DNA of 60,199 nt. It comes from JABDJZ01 sp047619685. Its GTDB lineage: Bacteria; Bacteroidota; Rhodothermia; Rhodothermales; UBA10348. Position 1 is the first letter of the stretch, and every line of letters begins with the position of its first letter. The notes beneath the pieces are model-generated. The model did no database searches. It was not told where the DNA came from and saw nothing but the letters and a program-made list of their open reading frames with translations. Made by a program: the position numbers and the translations under genes. Below are positions 33,461-41,098 of this stretch, one piece after another. The stretch lies in NCBI GenBank assembly GCA_047619685.1, contig JBLHLC010000027.1, positions 1 through 60,199 on the forward strand, in the 5' to 3' direction.

Positions 33461-34798
33461 TCAATCGCTACCTGTGATTTGCTCTAGGTTGACACACATA
33501 GCGGTTGTGTTGGCTGGAGCGCTGGTGATACATGCTTCGGAAGAAATCTGGGACAGGGCCTGCTCAGCACCCATGCCCGGAGTTACCGCCAAAACTGCGG
33601 CCAACGCTCCAGTTACATGTGGCACTGCAAACGACGTACCCGATCCCACCAGAAGCTCGATTTTCTTCCGTGAAATCCGACCAAGCGAAAGGATGTCTTC
33701 TCCGGGAGCCAGAATGTCTACCGTTGACCCGTAATTGGAGAACCAGGAGTGCTTGCCGGCCGGGCCGTGCGATCCCACGGTGATCACGCCCTCCGCATGC
33801 GCCGGGGTTACGTTTGCGGCCTCCAAACCGTCATTTCCAGAGGACACGACTACAATCACGCCTTCGTTGGCGGCATGCGTCAACGCTTCATCGAGGGCTG
33901 TTTTCCAAGGCCCTCCGATGTACGCGCCGAAACTGACGGACATGATCATGTCCTTGGTTCTGTTCGCCTGCTTTCGCTCGATGATGGTGTTGACGGCATC
34001 GATAGCAATTGACATGCTGGTCATCCCGTACTTGTTGAGCACCACCATGTTATGGACGGGCACTCCAGGTGCTACACCAACCACACCCGTGTCGTTGTCC
34101 TCCGCCCCTGCCGTGCCGGCGATGTGGTAGCCATGGGTGAATTGGTCTTTCCCCATTTTCTCTGTGAACTCAATTTCTTCCACCAGATTGACGTCATCCT
34201 CATTTACTCTCGTATCCAAGACATAGAGCTCAATGTTGGAATAGTCTAAACCGAGGATTGGAGCCCCTACGTACGGAATGCTCCAGGGAGTCGTCTGATT
34301 GTCGCCCGCCGGGCTCATCACCACACTTTCTGACTGAACCCTCAAATCCGGCTCAATTTGCGCGAGTTCGGGCTGCGCGAGCAGGTACGTGAGCGCGGGC
34401 ATAACGATATCGTCGTCCTTTGACAGCCCAAATCTTTCTTGAATCCCCGCTTTGTCAAACTTGACCGCCGCCGAGAGTTCGGTCGTCTGGCCAGCCAGAT
34501 TATGTCTCTCCAGGAACCCATGCCTCTCCAGGAAGCCGTGGCGCTCGAGAAACCCGTGAGCGTCCCCGAGGGGGTCCATAAACGTGATAATGATCCGAAT
34601 TTCGTCCGGATCGTCCTTTCCGGCCTCGGTCCGGAGCGCGGTCTGGCCGAGCAGCTGCCCGTTGATCAGCTTCGCGTCGCCCAGGACCTGTTCTTCTAGC
34701 GTAAACGGCTCAAACTCAGGGGAGGCGATGGGATCAAGACAACCGGAAAGAGCGATCGTCGCGACGCCAATCGCGACAAATTGATAACAGTATCTCAT
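33461..34798 (-). CDS. S8 (subtilisin-like) serine protease lipoprotein
   Basis: 445 residues from ATG 34798, chosen because it begins a lipoprotein signal (YCYQFVAIGVATIALSGC); the frame is open to 34897. Residues about 60-175 look like an inhibitor I9-type propeptide and include a threefold HGFLER repeat. The catalytic triad is present: ELYVLDTRVN (Asp near 193), THGYHIAGTAGA (His near 224; HGTHVAGT in most subtilases) and GSGTSFAVPHVTGA (Ser near 382; GTSMAAPHV in most). The oxyanion Asn is in VVSSGNDG. Expected to be a membrane-anchored protease in periplasm or outer membrane. It is divergent from the kinase gene at 35014; the trailing terminator lies at 33304-33339. Confidence 0.88.
   Translation of the reverse strand: MRYCYQFVAIGVATIALSGCLDPIASPEFEPFTLEEQVLGDAKLINGQLLGQTALRTEAGKDDPDEIRIIITFMDPLGDAHGFLERHGFLERHGFLERHNLAGQTTELSAAVKFDKAGIQERFGLSKDDDIVMPALTYLLAQPELAQIEPDLRVQSESVVMSPAGDNQTTPWSIPYVGAPILGLDYSNIELYVLDTRVNEDDVNLVEEIEFTEKMGKDQFTHGYHIAGTAGAEDNDTGVVGVAPGVPVHNMVVLNKYGMTSMSIAIDAVNTIIERKQANRTKDMIMSVSFGAYIGGPWKTALDEALTHAANEGVIVVVSSGNDGLEAANVTPAHAEGVITVGSHGPAGKHSWFSNYGSTVDILAPGEDILSLGRISRKKIELLVGSGTSFAVPHVTGALAAVLAVTPGMGAEQALSQISSEACITSAPANTTAMCVNLEQITGSD
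34505..34558 (-). repeat. Threefold 18-bp coding repeat (HGFLER)x3 in the subtilase
   Basis: Three consecutive 18-base units encode His-Gly-Phe-Leu-Glu-Arg within the propeptide region. The DNA units differ at synonymous positions (for example CTC/CTG for Leu and CGC/AGG/AGA for Arg) while the peptide is identical, so the repeat is not a very recent slippage product. Confidence 0.9.
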
Positions 34799-35013
34799 TC
34801 CAAAGGTGGGGCTGGTTGAGGAGAGGAAGCCTGCCATTATGTACAAACTCAATGCCATTTCAAAACCCGGATCGGGGCCGGAAGAGTTTTTCCACACCCG
34901 CAGAGCATTGTTTTATAAAGACTTATTGCGAATATTGACAAGGATCGGGCAACATTTTGTGTCGTGTCGCCTAAATGAACCTGAGGTTCCGCCCGGAGCG
35001 GTAAGGTTTTTGA
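34799..35013. promoter_or_regulatory. Divergent promoter region, subtilase / sensor kinase
   Basis: 215 bases between the two divergent starts, with an AT-rich core (34905-34975). On the plus strand TTGACA (34936-34941) could be a -35; a Bacteroidota-like -7 element ending TTTG is at about 34960. The pairing is imperfect, so the call is tentative. GTGTCGTGTCG (34958-34970) is only distantly like the TGTCTCAC sites. Confidence 0.3.
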
Positions 35014-38000
35014 ATGGCGGTTAAGCCTCAAAGGATTCATTATATGTTTATTCCTCTCCTCATCGGCGCTCTTGTCTCGCTTGGAGCAGCGGACTCGAGT
35101 ACACTCTCGCTTGATCCAGATAAATCAATCGACCAATTCGTCGTTGATGCCTGGTCCAGCGCTGAGGGACTACCCCAGAGTGCCGTTCGAGCGATCCACC
35201 AAACGACGGACGGGTATCTGTGGCTGGGCACACAGTCTGGCCTGGTCCGGTTTAACGGCCTCGACTTCACGTCCTACGAAGCGGACAAGGCTTTCAGTTC
35301 TACTGCGATTCTCAGTCTGGGGGAAGACGCGGATGGACACCTCTGGGTCGGAACCCACGATGGGCTGGTCCTGGTGACTGGACTTGAGGCCACGCCCCTG
35401 CCTCTGCTGCCGGAAAGGACATATGTCGGCGCGATCTCGCGGGCTGCGGATGGCAGCATGCTTGTGGGGACCTGGACTTCGGGCCTGTATCGCTGCTCGC
35501 TTTCAGCCTGCAATCCTGTTGTCCCAGTGGACCCAAGCGAATTTGAGGAGGTCCAGGCCATTGTTCTGGACGACGGTCGAACGTGGGTCGGTACGGACGC
35601 CGGCATTTTTGTGATCGGTTCGGAGCGGCTCGAACTCGTGGCCGGCACAGAGACCCTCTCCGTATCTGCGATGGCCTCGGATGCGAAGGGCGGCCTGGTT
35701 GTGGCCAGCCGACCTGGCCCGGTATTTCGGGTTGAGTTCGGGACGCCCCCTGTGGTACTGACACACCTCGACGGAATTCCCAAGGAGACGGTCTTCAGCA
35801 TGGTCCTGGACTCAAGCGAGAGCCTTTGGCTCGGGCTGGACCCAATGGGCCTGGTCCGCATCTCCGACGGTCAGGCCGACACCTACACCAAGAAACTCCC
35901 CGGAGGCCGGGTCTTGGCCATTTACGAGGACAAGGAGGGCAGTCTGTGGGTCGGAACCCAGGCTGCTGGCCTCTTGCGGCTTCGGGACGGGGCATTCACG
36001 ACCATAGACGCTTCTTCGGGTTTGAGGGAGGAGAACGTTACGACGCTCTTTGAAGCAAACGATGGGTCCATTCTGGCTGGCACCTTCGGCGGCGGCCTCA
36101 GCCGCGTTGATCCAAGCCATCTGGAGGCCCTTTCGGTCTACCCGAATCTGCCCTCGATGAACATCACGGGCGTCCTCGGGAACGATCAGGGCACGTTGTG
36201 GGTGGCCTCCATCGACGCGGGCGTGCAGAAGTTGACGGAACGGGGTTCCAGCCGCATCATGGGCCTCCCCTCCAGGTCCATCTACGCCCTCCACCTGGAC
36301 GGGTCCGGAGACCTGTGGGTCGGGACGGATGAGGGCCTCGCCCACGTCACCGAAAACGGGACCAGAGTTCTCACGGTAGATGACGGGCTAGGCTCCAATT
36401 CCATCGTGGAGATCGAGGACGATTCTCAGGGAACGATCTGGGTGGGGACCTATGGCGGCGGCCTCACGGAGTTTGCCGCAGATGGAAGCACCAGGACCTT
36501 CACGGTTGAGGACGGCCTGGGAACGGACATTATCAGCGCACTCCACTACGATGACGACGGTGTGCTTTGGATAGGCACCATCGAGGGCGGCCTGAGCACG
36601 CTTATGGACGGCCGCGTGCAGACCTTCTCTGTGCGGGACGGACTGTTTGACCGCACCGTGTTTCAGATTCTAGAGGACGACCTGGGGAGTTTGTGGATGG
36701 GCTCCAACCGTGGTGTGACCCGCGTCAAAAAAGAGGCGATTCACGCGTATGCCGCGGGACGCCTGCCCACCATCCCCCATGAGTCCTTCGGAACACATGA
36801 CGGCCTCCGGTCAACCGAAATAAATGGCGGCGCACACCCTGCGGGCTGGAAAAGCGCCGATGGGCGACTCTGGTTTCCCACAGTTGCTGGCGTCGCCGTT
36901 GTCGACCCCTCAGACCTCAGGCCCAACCTGGTCCCTCCACCGGTTGTCATCGAGCGCATCGAGGCAAACGGCATCGCTCTTCCGCTCGTCTCGGATCTCA
37001 TCCTCGAGCCGGGGACACGCCGGGTTGAGTTCAAATTCTCCGCTCTCAGTCTGATCGACGCGGCCGCCGTCACGTATCACTACAAATTGGAGGGCGACAA
37101 AGAGTGGACGAAAGCCATGGCCGGCAACACGGCCACCTACACCTTCCTCAAGCCGGGCGAATACGTTTTTCAGGTTTCCGCTGCGAATAGCGACGGCTTA
37201 TGGAACGAAGACGGCGCCTCTATCCCCTTCCGTCTGAAGCCCTATGTCTACCAGACCGGTTGGTTCTGGATGCTCGTGGCTTCAGTTGGCTTTCTCCTTG
37301 GGGCCTGGGCAATCCATTTCAGAACGCGGCAACTGACTGGGCAGCGGGAGGAGTTGGAACGAATGGTGGAAGATCGGACGCGAGACGTCATGACCGCCAA
37401 AGACCAGGTTCAAGCCCAATCTGACGCCCTCCGCCTTTCCCTCCGCGAAAAGGACGTGCTCCTTCGGGAAGTACACCACCGAGTCAAGAACAACCTGCAG
37501 ATGATATCGAGTCTGCTCCAACTTCAATCGCAGGAGGTTCAGGATCCTGGCGTCAAACAGCTGTTTCAGGAATGCCGAAATCGGATCTACTCGTTCTCCA
37601 TGGTCCACGAACGTCTTTACAAGGCAAAGGACATGGCGGCCTTCGATTTCGTTGATTACTTGAGTGGGTTGGCAGACCAGCTGGTTCGATCACACGAAGG
37701 GAGCGATCAGAAGGTCGAGCTTTTTGTCAACGTGGGAACTGGCGACATGGACGTTGACAAGGCGATTCCGTGCGGCCTTATTGTGACCGAGTTTGTGACG
37801 AACGCACTGCGCCATGCGTTCGAAGACAGGAGGAACGGCACTATTTCTGTCGATTTCGTGCGCAATGGCGCAGCGGGAGTATTGACAGTTGAAGACGACG
37901 GCTCAGGCATCCCCGGGGAATACCCCTGGGCGGGTCGAGAAGGCCTGGGACTAAAGCTGGTAGCCGCGCTGGTGACCAGGCTTCATGGCGAATTGGTCAT

Positions 38001-38100
38001 CGAAAGGAGACCAATCGGAGGCACTCGCTGCGAGGTACGCTTCCCTGTAGGTGACCTTTCCGCATCACTTTTTGCCCCTCGAGAGGAAGCGACAGTATGA
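35014..38100 (+). CDS. Propeller-type sensor histidine kinase (HisKA_2/HATPase)
   Basis: 1028 residues from ATG 35014. A hydrophobic N-terminus (MFIPLLIGALVSLGAADS) exports the sensor part: about 13 two-component propeller repeats (TDGYLWLGTQSGLVRFNG; GDLWVGTDEGLA) and a Y_Y_Y domain (VEFKFSALSLIDAAAVTYHYKLEG). A membrane helix (GWFWMLVASVGFLLGAWAIHF) follows, then a coiled coil. The kinase box is the HisKA_2 type: LREVHHRVKNNLQMISSLLQLQ (His near 820). The ATPase has CGLIVTEFVTNALRHAF, VEDDGSGIP and GREGLGLKLVAALV. The stop overlaps the next gene's start (ATGA), so it forms a cognate pair with the sigma54-type regulator. Stimulus unknown; extracellular nutrients are a guess from similar sensors. 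Confidence 0.92.
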   Translation: MAVKPQRIHYMFIPLLIGALVSLGAADSSTLSLDPDKSIDQFVVDAWSSAEGLPQSAVRAIHQTTDGYLWLGTQSGLVRFNGLDFTSYEADKAFSSTAILSLGEDADGHLWVGTHDGLVLVTGLEATPLPLLPERTYVGAISRAADGSMLVGTWTSGLYRCSLSACNPVVPVDPSEFEEVQAIVLDDGRTWVGTDAGIFVIGSERLELVAGTETLSVSAMASDAKGGLVVASRPGPVFRVEFGTPPVVLTHLDGIPKETVFSMVLDSSESLWLGLDPMGLVRISDGQADTYTKKLPGGRVLAIYEDKEGSLWVGTQAAGLLRLRDGAFTTIDASSGLREENVTTLFEANDGSILAGTFGGGLSRVDPSHLEALSVYPNLPSMNITGVLGNDQGTLWVASIDAGVQKLTERGSSRIMGLPSRSIYALHLDGSGDLWVGTDEGLAHVTENGTRVLTVDDGLGSNSIVEIEDDSQGTIWVGTYGGGLTEFAADGSTRTFTVEDGLGTDIISALHYDDDGVLWIGTIEGGLSTLMDGRVQTFSVRDGLFDRTVFQILEDDLGSLWMGSNRGVTRVKKEAIHAYAAGRLPTIPHESFGTHDGLRSTEINGGAHPAGWKSADGRLWFPTVAGVAVVDPSDLRPNLVPPPVVIERIEANGIALPLVSDLILEPGTRRVEFKFSALSLIDAAAVTYHYKLEGDKEWTKAMAGNTATYTFLKPGEYVFQVSAANSDGLWNEDGASIPFRLKPYVYQTGWFWMLVASVGFLLGAWAIHFRTRQLTGQREELERMVEDRTRDVMTAKDQVQAQSDALRLSLREKDVLLREVHHRVKNNLQMISSLLQLQSQEVQDPGVKQLFQECRNRIYSFSMVHERLYKAKDMAAFDFVDYLSGLADQLVRSHEGSDQKVELFVNVGTGDMDVDKAIPCGLIVTEFVTNALRHAFEDRRNGTISVDFVRNGAAGVLTVEDDGSGIPGEYPWAGREGLGLKLVAALVTRLHGELVIERRPIGGTRCEVRFPVGDLSASLFAPREEATV

Positions 38101-39785
38101 CGATGCGCAACCGTGTCATGATTGCCGAGGACGAGGTCTTCACTGCTCTCGAGCTCCAATTCCACCTGGAGCAGCTCGGGTACGAGGTGGTTGACCTTGT
38201 TTCGTCCGGAGAGAAGGCCATCGAGCGCGCATTGGAGCTGCGCCCGGACCTCCTCATGATGGACGTCAGGTTGGAGGGTGAGATCGACGGGATTGATGCC
38301 TTTCGTGCCATTCGTCGCGAACACGATGTCCCGGTGATTTTCCTTACGGCGTTTGGCGACGAAGAGACCATCTCCCGCGCCAAGGAATGCGGCGCCTTTG
38401 GGTACATCCTCAAGCCGTTCAAGGAGCGCGAACTCCGCGCCATGATCGAGGTCGCGCTGAACCGCCACGAGCGGCTGCACGACCTGCAGAAGAGCCACGA
38501 CGACCTCCAGGAGATCCTGGACGGGCTCCGGGTCGGCACGGCCATGACAGACGAAGCGGGCCGGATAACCTTTATCAGTCGCATCGCCTCTCACCTGCTG
38601 GGTCTTGTGGAGGAAAAGGCAAGGGGCCAGATGTGGTACGACGTCTTGCCACTTGGAGAGGCGACGCTGCAGTCGCTCAAGGACATCGCGTCATCCGCCG
38701 AACCTGCGCCGTCCGAGAAGGTCTCGGCGACGGTCCGGCATCGAAACGGCCGATCCTTTTTCATGGAAGTGGAAGTCCAGAGAGACCCGAGGAATCGACT
38801 CCGCCGGATTTTTGTCTTCTACGACGTGACGGAGGTACATGATCTTCGCCGCCAACTGAACGAAGACTCTCAATACCACGACCTCATTGGCGAGAGTTTG
38901 CCGATGCTGGACTTGTTCCGCCAGATCGATTCCGTCGCGGGTCTGGACACGACGGTACTGATTGAGGGTGAAACCGGGACAGGAAAGGAACTTGTGGCCC
39001 GGGCCATCCACCGCACAAGCCGCAGATCCAAGGGACCGTTCATCGCCGTGAACTGCGCCGCGTTGACGGAATCGCTTGCGGCGAGTCAGCTCTTTGGTCA
39101 CAAGAAAGGATCGTTTACGGGGGCGCTCAGTGACGAACGAGGTTTCTTCGGTGCGGCAACCCGCGGTACCCTCTTCCTGGATGAGATTGGAGATATCCCG
39201 CTGGACGTCCAGGTAAACCTGCTCCGGGTTCTGGAAGAGCGCAGCGTGACCCGTATCGGAGAGACGCATCCGCGTCCGGTTGATGTCCGCATTGTGGCGG
39301 CGTCACACCGCAGCCTTTTGGAGGAAGTAGAGGCGGGTCGGTTCAGAGCTGATCTCCTGTACCGTATTCGCGTAGCGCGCATTGACCTCCCCCCACTCAG
39401 GGAGCGAAAGGGCGATATTCCGATCCTGGTCCAGAACTTCCTGTCCAAGTTCTCGACGCGAATTGGAAAAGATGTGACCGGCATTGGCTCGTCTGTGATG
39501 CGCGGCTTTATTGACTATCCGTGGCCCGGGAATGTCCGCGAACTCAGAAACGCCGTCGAGTATTCTGTCATCAGATCTACCGGGTCCGTCATCCAGTCGG
39601 AGGACGTGCCGCCCGAGCTGAGGAGTGCGAACGTAGAAGTCCCCGCTCTGAACAGCAACAACACCCGCGAGCGGCTCGTGGCGGCCCTGAACCACACGAA
39701 CGGGAATCGGAAGGCCGCGGCGGAGTTACTCGGGATCAGCCGGGCAACCCTGTACCGTCGCCTGGCGGATGCGGAAATCGAGTAG
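38097..39785 (+). CDS. Sigma54-dependent response regulator (REC-PAS-AAA+-Fis)
   Basis: 562 residues from ATG 38097. REC about 5-125 (IAEDEVFTALE; phosphoacceptor Asp near 56 in LMMDVR; Lys in LKPF). PAS about 140-250 (GRITFISRIASHLLGL). AAA+ about 255-490: Walker A EGETGTGKE (about 290), FGHKKGSFTGA (about 338), Walker B TLFLDEIGD, and RVLEERSVTRIG. The sigma54-contact loop reads GSFTGA instead of GAFTGA; the key Thr is kept. A Fis-type helix-turn-helix ends the protein (NRKAAAELLGISRATLYRRL). Expected to bind enhancer sites and open sigma54 promoters when phosphorylated by the upstream kinase. The linker PAS could sense a further signal. The next intergenic region has candidate sites and a promoter. 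Confidence 0.92.
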   Translation: MTMRNRVMIAEDEVFTALELQFHLEQLGYEVVDLVSSGEKAIERALELRPDLLMMDVRLEGEIDGIDAFRAIRREHDVPVIFLTAFGDEETISRAKECGAFGYILKPFKERELRAMIEVALNRHERLHDLQKSHDDLQEILDGLRVGTAMTDEAGRITFISRIASHLLGLVEEKARGQMWYDVLPLGEATLQSLKDIASSAEPAPSEKVSATVRHRNGRSFFMEVEVQRDPRNRLRRIFVFYDVTEVHDLRRQLNEDSQYHDLIGESLPMLDLFRQIDSVAGLDTTVLIEGETGTGKELVARAIHRTSRRSKGPFIAVNCAALTESLAASQLFGHKKGSFTGALSDERGFFGAATRGTLFLDEIGDIPLDVQVNLLRVLEERSVTRIGETHPRPVDVRIVAASHRSLLEEVEAGRFRADLLYRIRVARIDLPPLRERKGDIPILVQNFLSKFSTRIGKDVTGIGSSVMRGFIDYPWPGNVRELRNAVEYSVIRSTGSVIQSEDVPPELRSANVEVPALNSNNTRERLVAALNHTNGNRKAAAELLGISRATLYRRLADAEIE

Positions 39786-39800
39786 GATTGCGACACGGCT

Positions 39801-39837
39801 GTGTTTCACTCGTGCGCGTCCCGAGACACTGTGACAC
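39801..39837 (+). promoter_or_regulatory. Candidate upstream activator sites for the sigma54 regulator
   Basis: GTGTTTCAC (39801-39809) and GAGACAC (39823-39829) form an imperfect inverted repeat, GTGTTTC against GAGACAC, followed by TGTGACAC (39830-39837). They lie about 66-100 bases upstream of the -24/-12 element at 39903, the usual enhancer distance. They resemble the TGTCTCAC cluster at 33407-33458. Binding by the adjacent regulator is inference. Confidence 0.45.
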
Positions 39838-39902
39838 ATCGTTTGGTTGGCCGATTATCTTGAATCGCCGAAAAAAGCCTGATTTCGGTCAATCCTGCTT
39901 TA

Positions 39903-39918
39903 TGGCACAGAGTTCGCA
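39903..39918 (+). promoter_or_regulatory. Sigma54 (-24/-12) promoter
   Basis: TGGCACAGAGTTCGCA matches the consensus TGGCACR-N4-TTGCW at all key positions, with GG and GC exactly 12 apart; the only departure is TCGCA for TTGCA. It sits directly after a gene for a sigma54 activator and just before a plus-strand gene. Predicted start of transcription is about 39928-39931. Confidence 0.6.
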
Positions 39919-39963
39919 GCGGGTTTGGGTGTATCCCTGTGTTTCACCTCCCTTACCACTGAT

Positions 39964-40827
39964 ATGTTCGACGCGGACCCCCACCCCGCGGTCAACGGTT
40001 TTGTGGCAGTGCACGAGTCATACTCGCGAACTGTTATCTGCAGCACCGAACAACGGCCGGCTCCAAGAAGAAGACCAGAAAGCAAACCGACCCCCGTCTA
40101 CGGGAGAGATCGATCTCCAGAGCCCAACCGAGGGTTTCTACTCGAGGGTACCCATTCCCGTTCGAATAGTGGCGAGGCTACGACGCTTCCTCCCATAATC
40201 GCCGTAGTTGGGGCCAACAGTACCAGCCGCGAACACTTGCTCTCAGCACGGATGGCCGATTGCCTGGCTGCGCGCGGCCTTCGGGTGGCCGTCACCAGAC
40301 TTACCGGGGCCAGGCGGACGATTTTCCGGGAGAGCTGCAATTGGATCTCTGCGGGAGATCTGTCGGACTATGGGTATGTTTCAACCCGTACCTGCGACCC
40401 GCGAGAGCTGGCCAAACTGTTCTCGGTTCAGATGACGGATATCGCGGGCTACACACCAGACGTGGTAGTGATTGAACTTTGTGGCACGCTCTGGCGCCAG
40501 GACGTACGATCCATGCTGAAGATTATCGGACGTTCGTCATCGGCGACGGGCGTCGTACTCTCGGCCACCGAACCCGCGGCCGCTGCGTTGGGGATCGGTA
40601 TGGTCGCCAGCGCCGGGTTGGGTGTGGCCGCCCTGTGGACGCCCCGTGCGGATTGCGGTGCCCTACGTCGGGATTCCCGCGTACAGGCTGCTCGAGTGCC
40701 GGTGTGTGGTCGTGGAGACTTCGCCGCCGCTGCCCGCGCCGTCACGACGCACTTGAGACGCAGTTGGGTACCGCTGGACAATGGCCTCCACAATTACGCT
40801 TCGTTGGAGGGGGGAGTTGCCGCCTGA
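39964..40827 (+). CDS. Putative P-loop-like protein, likely sigma54 target (function unknown)
   Basis: 287 residues from ATG 39964, downstream of the predicted sigma54 start site; the frame is open from TTG 39925. After a ~75-residue polar N-terminal region, a Rossmann-like nucleotide fold begins: PIIAVVGANSTSREHLLSA, where a P-loop G-x4-GK(S/T) would be expected but GKT is replaced by SRE, then GLRVAVTRLTGARR. Further segments (DLSDYGYVSTRTCDPRELAKLF and PDVVVIELCGTLWRQDV) recall DUF1611/MobB-like P-loop proteins with a DAG.STY motif and PDVVVIEI strand. Conserved Cys residues occur. No signal peptide. ATP binding is doubtful. A strong terminator follows at 40925. Confidence 0.55.
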   Translation: MFDADPHPAVNGFVAVHESYSRTVICSTEQRPAPRRRPESKPTPVYGRDRSPEPNRGFLLEGTHSRSNSGEATTLPPIIAVVGANSTSREHLLSARMADCLAARGLRVAVTRLTGARRTIFRESCNWISAGDLSDYGYVSTRTCDPRELAKLFSVQMTDIAGYTPDVVVIELCGTLWRQDVRSMLKIIGRSSSATGVVLSATEPAAAALGIGMVASAGLGVAALWTPRADCGALRRDSRVQAARVPVCGRGDFAAAARAVTTHLRRSWVPLDNGLHNYASLEGGVAA

Positions 40828-40924
40828 CTTCTGATACCATGTGTTCGAAATTAGGTCGCGTAGTGAACCTCCTTCCTGCAGACCTACCTCCGGGAAGCTA
40901 GTGGGTGGTGCCCCGGAGCCATAC

Positions 40925-40956
40925 AAGGGCTCGACCGGATAGCCGGCCGGGCCCTT
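40925..40956 (+). terminator. Rho-independent terminator
   Basis: AAGGGCTCGACCGG, loop ATAG, CCGGCCGGGCCCTT: a 14-bp stem with one G-U pair and one mismatch, followed by CCTTTGTTG. It lies about 100 bases after the stop of the plus-strand gene ending at 40827. The rest of 40828-41098 shows no gene. Confidence 0.65.
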
Positions 40957-41098
40957 CCTTTGTTGAAGGTGCCTTCCGGGCGACGTCCATGGGGAGGATG
41001 AATTTCCATACTTCTCCCTCCTACAGGCCAATTGAAGCGGCAGGGTTGGGGAACACGATTCCGGTGCGACGGACCCCTATTGCAATAACGGCTATTAA

